Assembly (NCBI RefSeq): GCF_001613085.1
Contig: NZ_BDBR01000023.1
Coordinates: 105,849 to 169,848 of the forward strand
Origin: Nocardia salmonicida NBRC 13393
GTDB lineage: Bacteria; Actinomycetota; Actinomycetes; Mycobacteriales; Mycobacteriaceae
Direction of reading: 5' to 3'
DNA length: 64,000 nt
Positions 45,828 to 54,143 of this stretch are shown here, piece by piece. Positions within the stretch are counted from its first letter, which is position 1. Every line of letters starts with the position of its first letter. The notes beneath the pieces were generated by a model. That model saw only the letters and a list, made by a program, of their open reading frames with translations, ran no database searches and was not told where the DNA came from. The translations under genes were made by a program, and so were the position numbers.

Positions 45828-47355
45828 CAACGCGCGAATGCCTGCCGGTCGCGCCGTCGGGGAACGGGGTGGCTCTGGCGTCGGTCTGGACCTCGCCGGT
45901 GGCATCGACCGCGCGTACGCGAAGAGAGTGGGTGCCCGGCGAGGCATCCCAGGTCCAGCTCCATTGGCGCCAGGTATCGAGGGAGTAGGCCGTGGCGAGT
46001 GTGGTGGGCTGCCACGGGCCGTCGTCGACCTGGATCTCCACGGCGCTGATCCCGCGGCCCTGGGCCCAGGCGACGCCCGCGACGGTCACGGCTCCGGCGT
46101 CGAGGTGGGCGAAGGCCGCCGGGACATCGATCCGGGACGCGGTCTTGACCGGTGCCCGCGGCGCCCAGTCGCGTTGGGTCCAGTACGCCTCGGCGCGGTC
46201 GAATCGGGTGAGTTCCAGGTCGACAACCCATTTGGTGGCCGAGACGTAGCCGTAGAGGCCGGGCACGATCATGCGGGCCGGGTAGCCATGGGCGACGGGC
46301 AGCGGTTCGCCGTTCATCGCGACGGCGAGCAGGGCGTCGGGGTTGCCGCGCACGGCGGCCAGTGGTGTTCCCGCGGTGAATCCGTCGATACTGCGCGACA
46401 GGATCATGTCGGCGTCGGCGGAAGGGCCCGCCTCAGCCAGCAGATCGGACAGGCGATATCCGGTCCACAGCGCGGTGCCTGCGAGATCACCACCGACCTC
46501 GTTGGAGACGCAGGTGAGCGTGATGAGCGACTCGACGGCGCGCCTGGCGCTCAATTCGTCGAAGTCGAAACGTATTTCGCGGTCCACCATCCCGTGGATG
46601 CGTAGCCGCCATTGCGCGCGGGTCAACGACGGGAGCTGGAGCGCGGTGTCGACCCGGTAGAAATTCGTTGCGGGGGTGATGAATCGGGTGAGTCCGGGAA
46701 TCGCTCGGTCCATCTCGGCGGTGACCGGCGGGGCCGGATCCGCGACCCGCGGCAGGACGAAAGCCGCCCGGTCGGCAGTGATGTCGCGCAGTCGGGTACC
46801 GATGACCCGCCCCGCCGCACCCGCCGCCGCGGCTCCTGCGGCCACCGCCGTCAGCGCGAGCAGGAAGCCGCGCCGCGTCGGCCCCGCCTGCTGGGCGCCC
46901 TCCGACGGAACGAGGAACAGCGCGCACAGCGCCGCGATCCCGGCCAGCGCCCCGACTATCGACGGGACAACGAAAAGCGGTGTGCCAGTAGGGCGGAGCA
47001 GGGCCAGGCCAGCTACAACCACACCGAGCGCGCCCAGCAGTCCCGCCGCCGAGGCCAGGCTGCGGCGGGCCACCAGACCGATCATCGCGGCAGCCACCGC
47101 CATCACCAGGCCCATCGTGACGGCCAGCGCCAACTTGTCGTTGGCCCCGAACCAGCGGATGGCGTTGTCTTTCAACCACTTCGGTGTGTGATCGACCACG
47201 GTGGCACCGAGGACGAAGAAGGGGGAAGAGGCCGGATCGACGAACACGGCGACGAGGTGTCCGACCCCGAGGACGAGTGCCGCCGCGGCCGCCGCGGCGG
47301 CCGCGGCAGCGAGACGGCCCGGATGACGATGGGTGAAACCTAGTCGGCGAACCAT
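45814..47355 (-). CDS. membrane-anchored molybdopterin oxidoreductase, sulfite-oxidase family
   Basis: The 513-residue protein begins with four or five membrane helices (residues 14-150), then a twin-arginine-like helix TRRGFLLALTAVAAGA near 165, then a molybdopterin domain with the Mo-binding cysteine in ITLTCVSNEVGGD near 285 and a C-terminal Mo-co dimerisation domain. It may reduce or oxidise small sulfur or protein methionine sulfoxide groups outside the cell; the substrate is not shown. It is the last gene of the MPT83-sigK-rskA cluster, 48 bases after rskA, and a probable SigK target. Confidence 0.83.
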   Translation of the reverse strand: MVRRLGFTHRHPGRLAAAAAAAAAAALVLGVGHLVAVFVDPASSPFFVLGATVVDHTPKWLKDNAIRWFGANDKLALAVTMGLVMAVAAAMIGLVARRSLASAAGLLGALGVVVAGLALLRPTGTPLFVVPSIVGALAGIAALCALFLVPSEGAQQAGPTRRGFLLALTAVAAGAAAAGAAGRVIGTRLRDITADRAAFVLPRVADPAPPVTAEMDRAIPGLTRFITPATNFYRVDTALQLPSLTRAQWRLRIHGMVDREIRFDFDELSARRAVESLITLTCVSNEVGGDLAGTALWTGYRLSDLLAEAGPSADADMILSRSIDGFTAGTPLAAVRGNPDALLAVAMNGEPLPVAHGYPARMIVPGLYGYVSATKWVVDLELTRFDRAEAYWTQRDWAPRAPVKTASRIDVPAAFAHLDAGAVTVAGVAWAQGRGISAVEIQVDDGPWQPTTLATAYSLDTWRQWSWTWDASPGTHSLRVRAVDATGEVQTDARATPFPDGATGRHSRVVMVR

Positions 47356-47403
47356 GCTGTCACTCCTGGTGTTTCGAGTGTCGGCACGGCCCGCCGAAGC
47401 GGG

Positions 47404-48141
47404 TCAGCCGACGATCATGCTGACGATCGGGGAGGTGGTCGGCCCGGGCGAACCACCGGCGGGCTCGACGGTGACCGCGAGGGTGTCGGCGAGGTCGACA
47501 GCGGTGACGACCGAGGTCGGACCGTCCATCACTGCCACCGATTTCGGCGGGTCGCCCTCGGGTGTCAGCAACCACAGCTGGTAGCTGCGATCGGCGGGCA
47601 GCGCGGGCATATCGTCGAACGACACCGCGGCGGCGCCGAGGGACTTCGACTGGTACACCGTCATCGCGCCGCCGCCGGTGACGGCGACCGACGACTCCAA
47701 GCTGTCGGGCTGGTCGAGCACCTGCTGTGCAGTGACAGCTCCCGTGCTGTCGTTCGCGCGCTCCATCACCACCGCGATGCCGACGCCGGCGCCGACCGCC
47801 ACGATCGCCGCGGCGGCGACGGTCAACCATCGCAGCTGCCACCGCTTGCCGAGCGCGCGATGCCGCGCGAGCGGATGTATCTGGGGGTCGTGGCGGTCCA
47901 GTGCCCGCATCAGCGCGGATTCGAGTCGCGCCGGTGGCGGGACCGAGTCGAACACGGTCAGCTCCGCCATGGTCTCCTGGATGCGCCGCACGAGGGTGTG
48001 GAATTCGGCCGCCCGGTCGGGTCCGGCGGCCTCCAGCCACTCGTCGAGCGCCTGTCGTTGCGCGGGATCGAGTGCATCGATGGCATACGGGTAGGCCTCG
48101 TCGATCCACGACCAGGGCGTTCGCCGATCGGTCTCGCTCAT
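47404..48141 (-). CDS. rskA: RskA-like anti-sigma factor
   Basis: The 245-residue protein has an N-terminal helical sigma-binding domain (PYAIDALDPAQRQALDEWLEAA), one membrane helix at about residues 95-118 and an outside domain (YQLWLLTPEGDPPKSVAVM) as in mycobacterial RskA. It should hold SigK inactive until cut by membrane proteases. The ATG at 48,141 overlaps the sigK stop by 4 bases, the standard arrangement for a sigma/anti-sigma pair. Confidence 0.87.
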   Translation of the reverse strand: MSETDRRTPWSWIDEAYPYAIDALDPAQRQALDEWLEAAGPDRAAEFHTLVRRIQETMAELTVFDSVPPPARLESALMRALDRHDPQIHPLARHRALGKRWQLRWLTVAAAAIVAVGAGVGIAVVMERANDSTGAVTAQQVLDQPDSLESSVAVTGGGAMTVYQSKSLGAAAVSFDDMPALPADRSYQLWLLTPEGDPPKSVAVMDGPTSVVTAVDLADTLAVTVEPAGGSPGPTTSPIVSMIVG

Positions 48142-48785
48142 CGGGAACCACCTCCGGTCAAACAATTCTCGAGCCTCTTCAAGCCGTCTTTGATCCGGCT
48201 CTTCACTGTCGGCAACGGCACCGCCAGGGTCTCGGAGACCTCGACGTAGGTGCGGCCGCCGTAGTACGCCAGCGCCACAGCTTCGCGTTGGAGCGCGGTC
48301 ATGGTCTCGAGACAGTCCAGCACCGACTGCTCGTCGAGTCGCTGGGTGACCTCCTCGGCCACGATGTCGTGGTCGCAGCCGAGGTGAGCGTGACCGAACA
48401 CGATGTCGCGACGGGTGGCCGACTGCTCGGCCCGCACCCGGTCGACCGCGCGCCGGTGGGTCAGCATCATCAGCCAGCCGATCGGGCTGGCCTTGGCCGC
48501 GTCGTACTGCCCGGCCAGCGACCAGACCTGGAGGAACACCTCCTGGGCGATGTCCTCGGCGGCGCCGTGGTTGCGCACCACGCGGAGCGCGAGCCCGAAC
48601 ACCCGCGGGCTGGTGGCCCGGTAGAACTCGGCGAAGGCCGACCGGTCACCTGCCGCGACATCGTCGAGCAAGGTGACCAGCCGCGCTTGCACGGCATAGT
48701 CGCGCTGGGCGCCCGCCGGGCAGGCCGGAGCCGGCTCGGTCACCGATCGCAGGCGGATCGGTGAGGAGCCGGGCCGGGCCTTCAT
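48138..48785 (-). CDS. sigK: ECF sigma factor, SigK-like
   Basis: The 215-residue sigma factor has region 2 (FYRATSPRVFGLALRVVRNHGAAEDIAQEVFLQVW near residue 50) and region 4 (LQREAVALAYYGGRTYVEVSETLAVPLPTVKSRI near 165). It resembles mycobacterial SigK, which controls the MPT70/MPT83 antigens; an MPT83-like gene lies just upstream. The ATG at 48,785 gives a normal length; the open frame upstream is not needed. Confidence 0.87.
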   Translation of the reverse strand: MKARPGSSPIRLRSVTEPAPACPAGAQRDYAVQARLVTLLDDVAAGDRSAFAEFYRATSPRVFGLALRVVRNHGAAEDIAQEVFLQVWSLAGQYDAAKASPIGWLMMLTHRRAVDRVRAEQSATRRDIVFGHAHLGCDHDIVAEEVTQRLDEQSVLDCLETMTALQREAVALAYYGGRTYVEVSETLAVPLPTVKSRIKDGLKRLENCLTGGGSR

Positions 48786-48907
48786 CGTGTGGTCCCTGCT
48801 TGAATCAGCATGAGAGGGATTTCGGCCTGCCTTCGGGTTCGGATGGGCGTCGCCGAGATATTTCTGCAGTGACGCTGGACTGAGCGCCGGCGCGACCATC
48901 GTCGACA

Positions 48908-49564
48908 TCATGCCGCTGGCGGCATGAGCACGCTGTCGATCATGTACACGGTGGCGTTGGCGGTGCGGACGCCACCGCAGATGACGTTCGCGTCGGCGAC
49001 TTTGATCGTGTTACCCGAGCCGCTGACCGTGACGTCGGCGCCCTGGACCGTCTTGTGTGTGCCCGCAATGTTCTGCGGCGCGATCTGGCCCGGCACCACG
49101 TGATAGGTGAGGATCGAGGTGAGCGTGGCCGAATCGGTCTTCAACGACTCGATCGTGGCCGGATCGATCTTCGCGAACGCCGAGTCGACGGGCGCGAAAA
49201 CGGTGAACTGACCGCCGTTGAGCGTATCCACCAGGTTGACCTCGGGATTGAGCTTGCCCGAGACCGCTGAAACCAGGGTGGTGAGCATCGGGTTGTTGGA
49301 CGCGGCGACGGCGACCGGTTCCTGGGCCATCCCGCTGACCGAGCCGGGTCCACTGGGAACCTGGGCGGCGTATGCCGCGCACCCGGGCCCGACCAGGTCC
49401 GCGGCGGCTGCGGACGCGCCGGTGGTCGCGGCCGGTGCCGACGTCATCGGCGCGGCGGAGGACGAGGCGGCGGTGGTGGTCGAGTTGTCGTCGGAACAGG
49501 CAGCGAGGCCGAGCGCCGAGCCGAGGAGCATCGCCGCAACGAGAGTTCTTGGCAGAGATCGCAT
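48908..49564 (-). CDS. MPT83-like fasciclin-domain lipoprotein
   Basis: The 218-residue precursor has a lipoprotein signal with lipobox LAAC near residue 20-23, a Ser/Thr/Ala-rich linker, and one fasciclin domain with MLTTLVSAVSGKLNPEVNLVDTLNGGQFTVFAPVDSAF and LTYHVVPGQI. It follows the MPT70/MPT83 antigens of M. tuberculosis. It would sit on the cell surface and take part in adhesion or cell contact. In mycobacteria these are direct SigK targets, and the gene here stands right upstream of sigK. Confidence 0.88.
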   Translation of the reverse strand: MRSLPRTLVAAMLLGSALGLAACSDDNSTTTAASSSAAPMTSAPAATTGASAAAADLVGPGCAAYAAQVPSGPGSVSGMAQEPVAVAASNNPMLTTLVSAVSGKLNPEVNLVDTLNGGQFTVFAPVDSAFAKIDPATIESLKTDSATLTSILTYHVVPGQIAPQNIAGTHKTVQGADVTVSGSGNTIKVADANVICGGVRTANATVYMIDSVLMPPAA

Positions 49565-49684
49565 GGTGTTTCCGTCACTTCCGTCGAGGCGGCGAAGTGC
49601 CGCACAGGTTCTGGACGCAACGGAGTTCGGCAGGCTCGGTGGCTCGGACTGGTCGCGAGCAGAAGCGATTTCCTCGACATCGCG

Positions 49685-50995
49685 CTAGCTGCCGACACAG
49701 TCGATGATCGGCGCGGGATAGTCTGCCGCATCGACGTTCTCGCGCCACGGACGGTGAATGCTCGCGCCGGGCAGATGCGCCAACTCGGGCAGCCAGCGCC
49801 GCACGTAGACGCCGTCTGGGTCGTAGCGGTCGGCCTGGCGCAGGGGGTTGAGTACGCGGTTGGGCCGGGTGTCGGTGCCGGTGCCCGCGACCCACTGCCA
49901 GTTGAGCTGGTTGTTCGCGAGGTCGGCGTCGACGAGCCAGCGCAGGAAATGTGCCGCGCCGACCCGCCAGTCCTGGTGGAGCGACTTGGCGAGGAAGCTG
50001 GCCGCGATCAAGCGCGCTCGCCCCGGCATCCAGCCCTCGGCGCGCAGTTGCCGCATGCCCGCGTCGACGATCGGGTAGCCGGTGCGCCCGTCTCGCCAAG
50101 CGGTGACGGCCTTTTCGTCGTCGGGGCCTGCGTTCACGCGTGTGCGGTAGTCCGACCAGGCGGCATCGGGGCGGGCGGCGAGCACCTGGTGGTGGAAGTC
50201 GCGCCAGGCCAGCTGTCGGGCGAAGGCGAGTCCGCCTTCGGTCGACGTATCGACCCGGCTCACCACCTCGGTGGGCGAGACGCATCCGAAGTGGATATAC
50301 GGCGACAACCGGGAGGTGGCATCGGCGGCGAGAAAGTCGTTGTCGCGGGCATAGTCGACGATCGGGCCGTCGAGCCAGTCCTGCAGCAGGGCACGCCCGG
50401 TGGACTCCCCACCGACCTGCAACCGGGGTGACGGCTCTCCAGAGCTCAGATTCTGCGCTTCTGGCAGCGCCTCACTCCGGATCGTCGGCACCGCCAGTGA
50501 TCGCGGCGCCGCCAGTGGGGTCCGGTGATGTGCCGCGCTCCAGCGCCGGAAGTACGGGGTGAAAACCGCGAAATGATCGCGTCCCGTCGACGGGACCAAC
50601 TCGGCGGAAGTGGCTGTGACGGAACCGGAATGGCACACCACGGTGATGTCGGGGATCTGGCGCAACGCCTTCTCGCGCGTGCTGCTGTAGCGGCTGACAT
50701 CCTCGGCCAGGTGCACACTCGCGGCGCCGGTCTCCTTCACCACTCGCTCGACTTCGTCGATCACCGCGCCGCGGCGCACGACGAGTGTGCCGCCGAGTGC
50801 GCGCAGTTCCTTGTCGAGTTCGGCCAGTGCGGCGGCGAGGAAGTGCGCGCGATTGGGCGGGCAGCGATCGGGCACCAGCGCCTCGTCGACGACGAACAGC
50901 GGCACCACCTGGTCGGCAGCGCGCGCGGCCGCGGTGAGCACCGGGTTGTCGTGCACGCGCAGGTCGCGAGTGAACAGGGCGATGGCGACGCTCAT
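49685..50995 (-). CDS. phrB: deoxyribodipyrimidine photolyase, CPD class I
   Basis: The 436-residue flavoprotein has the N-terminal antenna domain (LFTRDLRVHDNPVLTAA) and the FAD domain with WRDFHHQVL near residue 265, TGYPIVDAGMRQL near 305, NQLNWQWVAGTGTD near 360 and DGVYVRRWLPEL near 395. It repairs UV-made cyclobutane dimers with blue light. It is co-translated with the lipocalin gene upstream (4-base overlap) and probably light-induced by the divergent MerR-type regulator. Confidence 0.92.
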   Translation of the reverse strand: MSVAIALFTRDLRVHDNPVLTAAARAADQVVPLFVVDEALVPDRCPPNRAHFLAAALAELDKELRALGGTLVVRRGAVIDEVERVVKETGAASVHLAEDVSRYSSTREKALRQIPDITVVCHSGSVTATSAELVPSTGRDHFAVFTPYFRRWSAAHHRTPLAAPRSLAVPTIRSEALPEAQNLSSGEPSPRLQVGGESTGRALLQDWLDGPIVDYARDNDFLAADATSRLSPYIHFGCVSPTEVVSRVDTSTEGGLAFARQLAWRDFHHQVLAARPDAAWSDYRTRVNAGPDDEKAVTAWRDGRTGYPIVDAGMRQLRAEGWMPGRARLIAASFLAKSLHQDWRVGAAHFLRWLVDADLANNQLNWQWVAGTGTDTRPNRVLNPLRQADRYDPDGVYVRRWLPELAHLPGASIHRPWRENVDAADYPAPIIDCVGS

Positions 50996-51585
50996 CGTGC
51001 GCAGAGGGGCGCCACGCCCTCACGTCCACCGGTCGTGGGTGAGGTGAGATAGATGCACGGGTCCTGACCGGCGATCCTGATCGCCTCGTCGATCTGCTGC
51101 CAGGTGGCATCGTCGAGTGCCGGAGTGCGGGAGAGGACGAAACCGGACAGCCTGCTCGGCGAGGTGACCAGCGCCCACGAATAGTCCGGGCCGAGTGCGG
51201 TCACGATGTAGTTGGTGTCTCCCTGGCGCCCGTCCTGGCCGGGAACACCCGGAAAGCTCACGTGCAGTTGCGCGTTGGTGACCGGGTCGTTCACCGTCGC
51301 GGTGCCACGGATCTCGTCGACGCCGCCGGTCCAGGTGTGGCAACGGTTGAAGACTCCGACGTCGCCGGCCGGGTCGAGGGTGTAGGTCGCGGTGGTATCC
51401 CGCGCGCAATTGAGGTTGAACGGCTGCGGCACCGCCGCGAGCTGATGCCATTCGCCGAGATAGCGGTCGAGCTCGAGACGAGGTACGGGGGCGGGCGGTT
51501 CAGCGGCCGCGGTGGCGGCGCCCGTGACGGAGAGGCCGACGGCGATCAGCAGGGTGGTGGTCCACGGGCCGAGACGGGTGCGCAC
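50992..51585 (-). CDS. secreted lipocalin (Blc-like)
   Basis: The 197-residue precursor has a signal peptide ending near residue 28 (GAATAAAEP) and a lipocalin barrel with the motif LDRYLGEWHQLAAVPQPF near 40 and a final ALDDATWQQIDEAIRIAGQD segment. Bacterial lipocalins bind fatty acids or membrane lipids and are often found in light- and singlet-oxygen-response operons beside photolyase. The GTG follows a GAGGAG ribosome site. It is the first gene of the operon with phrB. Confidence 0.85.
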   Translation of the reverse strand: MRTRLGPWTTTLLIAVGLSVTGAATAAAEPPAPVPRLELDRYLGEWHQLAAVPQPFNLNCARDTTATYTLDPAGDVGVFNRCHTWTGGVDEIRGTATVNDPVTNAQLHVSFPGVPGQDGRQGDTNYIVTALGPDYSWALVTSPSRLSGFVLSRTPALDDATWQQIDEAIRIAGQDPCIYLTSPTTGGREGVAPLCAR

Positions 51586-51631
51586 AGTAACTCCTCGTGG
51601 GTAGGTGGTGTTCTCACCATGCTAGCAGCAA

Positions 51632-51660
51632 ACGATGCACTAATGATGCATGAAATGATC
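51632..51660. promoter_or_regulatory. candidate LitR/CarH operator: direct repeats spaced 11 bases
   Basis: GATGCA occurs at 51,634-51,639 and again at 51,645-51,650, exactly 11 bases apart; AATGAT occurs at 51,642-51,647 and 51,654-51,659. Direct repeats at about one helical turn are what CarH/LitR tetramers bind. The site lies in the gap between the lipocalin-phrB operon and the regulator gene. Confidence 0.55.
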
Positions 51661-51759
51661 GATTCGGTGGGAGGTCGATTCGGCGGGCAGCGTACGCCGC
51701 CGACGCGCGGAGGACGGGTCGTGACGCGCCGGTCATGCCATTGCGGGCAGAATGAAACG

Positions 51760-52596
51760 ATGTCCGCCGGTTTTGCTCCCGAATCCGCCGCGGCCGGATT
51801 CACGGTGCGCGCGGTGGCCGATCGTCTCGGCATCCCGACCGCGACCCTGCGGAGCTGGAACCGCCGCTATGGCATCGGTCCCGCCCAGGATCGGCCCGGC
51901 CGCCATCGCCTCTACTCCGACACCGATATCGCCGTGCTCGAGCACATGCTCGAGCTCATCGGCGGCGGCGCGAGTCCGGCCGGGGCCGCGGCGGCGGCTC
52001 GCGGGCCCGCGCCGGTGCTCGGTGACCGCGCCGGCCTGCTCGACGCGGCGTTCGCACTGGATACCACCACCGTGTGCGCGCATCTGGACGCGCACGTGCG
52101 GGCGCACGGCGTTGTCCAGACCTGGGAGACCCTGTGCCGCCCCGCCTTCGCCGATATCGTCGCGCGGCAGGGCGGCGGCGAGGGCTGCATCGACGTCGAG
52201 CACCTACTGTCGTGGTCGATCGCGGCAGTCATGCAGCAGGTGAAACCCGCGCAGAGCAGTGCGCCCGTGCTGCTCGCGTGCACCAGCGGTGAAACGCATT
52301 CGCTCCCGCTCGATGTGTTGCGTGCCGCCCTGGCTCAGGCCGGTGTCGGTGCGCGCATGCTGGGTGCCGACGTGCCGACGGTCGCGCTGTCCGACGCGCT
52401 CGCCAGGCATCCGAGCGGGGCCTCGGTGCTGCTGTGGTCGCAACGGGAGTCGACCGCGTTGACCTCGGCGGTGCTGGCGTGTGCGGGGGCAGGCGCGCGG
52501 GTGCTCGTCGGTGGGCCGGGGTGGGAGGTCGTGATGCTGCCCGAGACGGTCGAGCGGATCGGCGGACTCGCACTCGCGGTCGATGCCCTGCACTGA
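51760..52596 (+). CDS. MerR-type regulator with B12-binding-like domain, LitR/CarH family
   Basis: The 278-residue protein has a MerR winged-helix domain (VRAVADRLGIPTATLRSWNRRYGIGPAQ near residue 14), a four-helix cap with the DVEHLLSWSIAAVMQQV helix near 148, and a Rossmann-type C-terminal domain. CarH proteins use ExHxxG to bind adenosylcobalamin; here the spot reads GETHSLPL, so the glutamate and histidine remain but the glycine is proline. A GGPGW loop is kept near residue 250. Homologues repress photolyase and carotenoid genes in the dark and release DNA in light. The ATG at 51,760 fits the first helix. Confidence 0.78.
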   Translation: MSAGFAPESAAAGFTVRAVADRLGIPTATLRSWNRRYGIGPAQDRPGRHRLYSDTDIAVLEHMLELIGGGASPAGAAAAARGPAPVLGDRAGLLDAAFALDTTTVCAHLDAHVRAHGVVQTWETLCRPAFADIVARQGGGEGCIDVEHLLSWSIAAVMQQVKPAQSSAPVLLACTSGETHSLPLDVLRAALAQAGVGARMLGADVPTVALSDALARHPSGASVLLWSQRESTALTSAVLACAGAGARVLVGGPGWEVVMLPETVERIGGLALAVDALH

Positions 52597-52732
52597 ATTT
52601 TCCCGGATCTGCCACGTTCCGGCCCGGTGCCGACGGGCTAACGATGCACGGTCGAGGCGGCACGGCTGGCCGGTGGTCGTCGGACCCCTCCGACCGCTGT
52701 CGCTCGATGCTGACGACTGGCGCCGGGCTCTG

Positions 52733-54085
52733 TCAGCTCGCGGTTCGCCCGAGTAGATGCCGCAGCGTCTCCTCCAAGCCTTCGGTACGGAAGGTGTGCC
52801 CGGCCTCCGTCAGCCGGGTCGGCGTCACCCTCTGATCGGCCTCGGCGAGTTCCCGAGATCCCTGTCTGCCGAGAAGGATGGCCGGACCGAAACTCGGCAC
52901 CGGCAGCAGCGCGGGGCGATGGAGCACTCGCGCCAACACGCGGGTGTAGTCGCTGTTGCGAACTGCCTGCGGCGCAACAGCATTGACCGGTCCGCGCAGG
53001 GTGTCGTCCCACAGCGCGCGATGGTAGACGTCGACGAGATCGTCGATACCGATCCACGACAACCACTGTCGGCCGTCCCCGATTCGCCCACCGAGCCCGG
53101 CGCTGAACAACGGTCGCAGCAACCGCAGGGTGCCGCCGCGCGGAGACTGCACGATGCCGGTGCGCACCCGCACGACGCGGACTCCGCCCACCGCGGCGGG
53201 CTCACAGGCGTCCTCCCACTGTTCGACCACATCGGCCAGAAAGCCGTCACCGCGCTCGGACTGCTCGGTCAGCGTCTGCTCGCCGCGGTCGTATCCGTAG
53301 TAGCCGATGGCCGAAGCGCTGACGAAGGTGTCGACCCCCGAGGCGGCGGCGAGTTCGGCGAGCCGCCGGGTCGGCTCGATGCGGCTGTCGGCCACCGCGC
53401 GCCGGTGCGCGGCGGTGAACCGTCCCGCGATGGATGCCCCGGCCAGGTGAACCACGGCGTCGACGTCGGCGAGCAGGTCGGCGGCGGGCGCGGCGGGGTC
53501 CCACTGTCGTTCGTCGGGATGACGCGCGTCATGGCGGACCAACCGCACCACGCGATGCCCGCCGGTGCTGAGGAAGGCGCTCAACGCGGAGCCGACGAGC
53601 CCCGACGCGCCGGTGATCGCGATCGTCGACGGTTGCCAGCCGGACTGGCTCGCGCGTAGGTGGGCGGCCAGATCGTTGGTCAGCTGGCGGTAGCGGTAGT
53701 CGAACATCGGCCGCAAGAGCGACTCCGGAATCGGGGTCTGCACCCGATCGATGACCCGGGTGTGCGCGTCGTCGATCTCGGCGAACTCGTGGACGTGCCG
53801 CCACGGCAGCAGGCGCGAGACCGGCAACGAGGCAGGCCCGTCCGCCGCGACGGCATCGGCGAACCGCTCCGGCGGCCGATACTGCTCGGGGTCGTGCGCG
53901 GCGACCCAGCGCAGTCCGCCGGGAAGACCGAGCACCGCACGCCCGGTGGCCAGCGAATCGGCCTCGTCGAGCAGGGTGACCGGTTGCCACGGCGGAGCCA
54001 ATCGCGCGAACGCACCGCGACGAGCGAACCAGGCGAAGACGTCGGCCCGGGGTGTTGCGACGATGCCAGAACACTCGATGCCCAT
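52733..54085 (-). CDS. TIGR01777-family epimerase with SRPBCC N-terminus
   Basis: The 450-residue protein joins an N-terminal SRPBCC domain (about residues 1-145) to an extended short-chain dehydrogenase domain with ITGASGLVGSALSAFL near 157, SASAIGYYGYDRGEQTLTE near 255, and the C-terminal QGSRELAEADQRVTPTRL. The double layout is typical of the TIGR01777 group. Relatives are part of light-induced gene sets in several bacteria; the reaction is unproven. It lies 58 bases after the multicopper oxidase gene and may share its transcript. Confidence 0.83.
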   Translation of the reverse strand: MGIECSGIVATPRADVFAWFARRGAFARLAPPWQPVTLLDEADSLATGRAVLGLPGGLRWVAAHDPEQYRPPERFADAVAADGPASLPVSRLLPWRHVHEFAEIDDAHTRVIDRVQTPIPESLLRPMFDYRYRQLTNDLAAHLRASQSGWQPSTIAITGASGLVGSALSAFLSTGGHRVVRLVRHDARHPDERQWDPAAPAADLLADVDAVVHLAGASIAGRFTAAHRRAVADSRIEPTRRLAELAAASGVDTFVSASAIGYYGYDRGEQTLTEQSERGDGFLADVVEQWEDACEPAAVGGVRVVRVRTGIVQSPRGGTLRLLRPLFSAGLGGRIGDGRQWLSWIGIDDLVDVYHRALWDDTLRGPVNAVAPQAVRNSDYTRVLARVLHRPALLPVPSFGPAILLGRQGSRELAEADQRVTPTRLTEAGHTFRTEGLEETLRHLLGRTAS

Positions 54086-54143
54086 GACTCGACTGTAGCC
54101 ACGATCAGCGATCGGTGAAGCGATGACGCATCGAAACGCGGCC

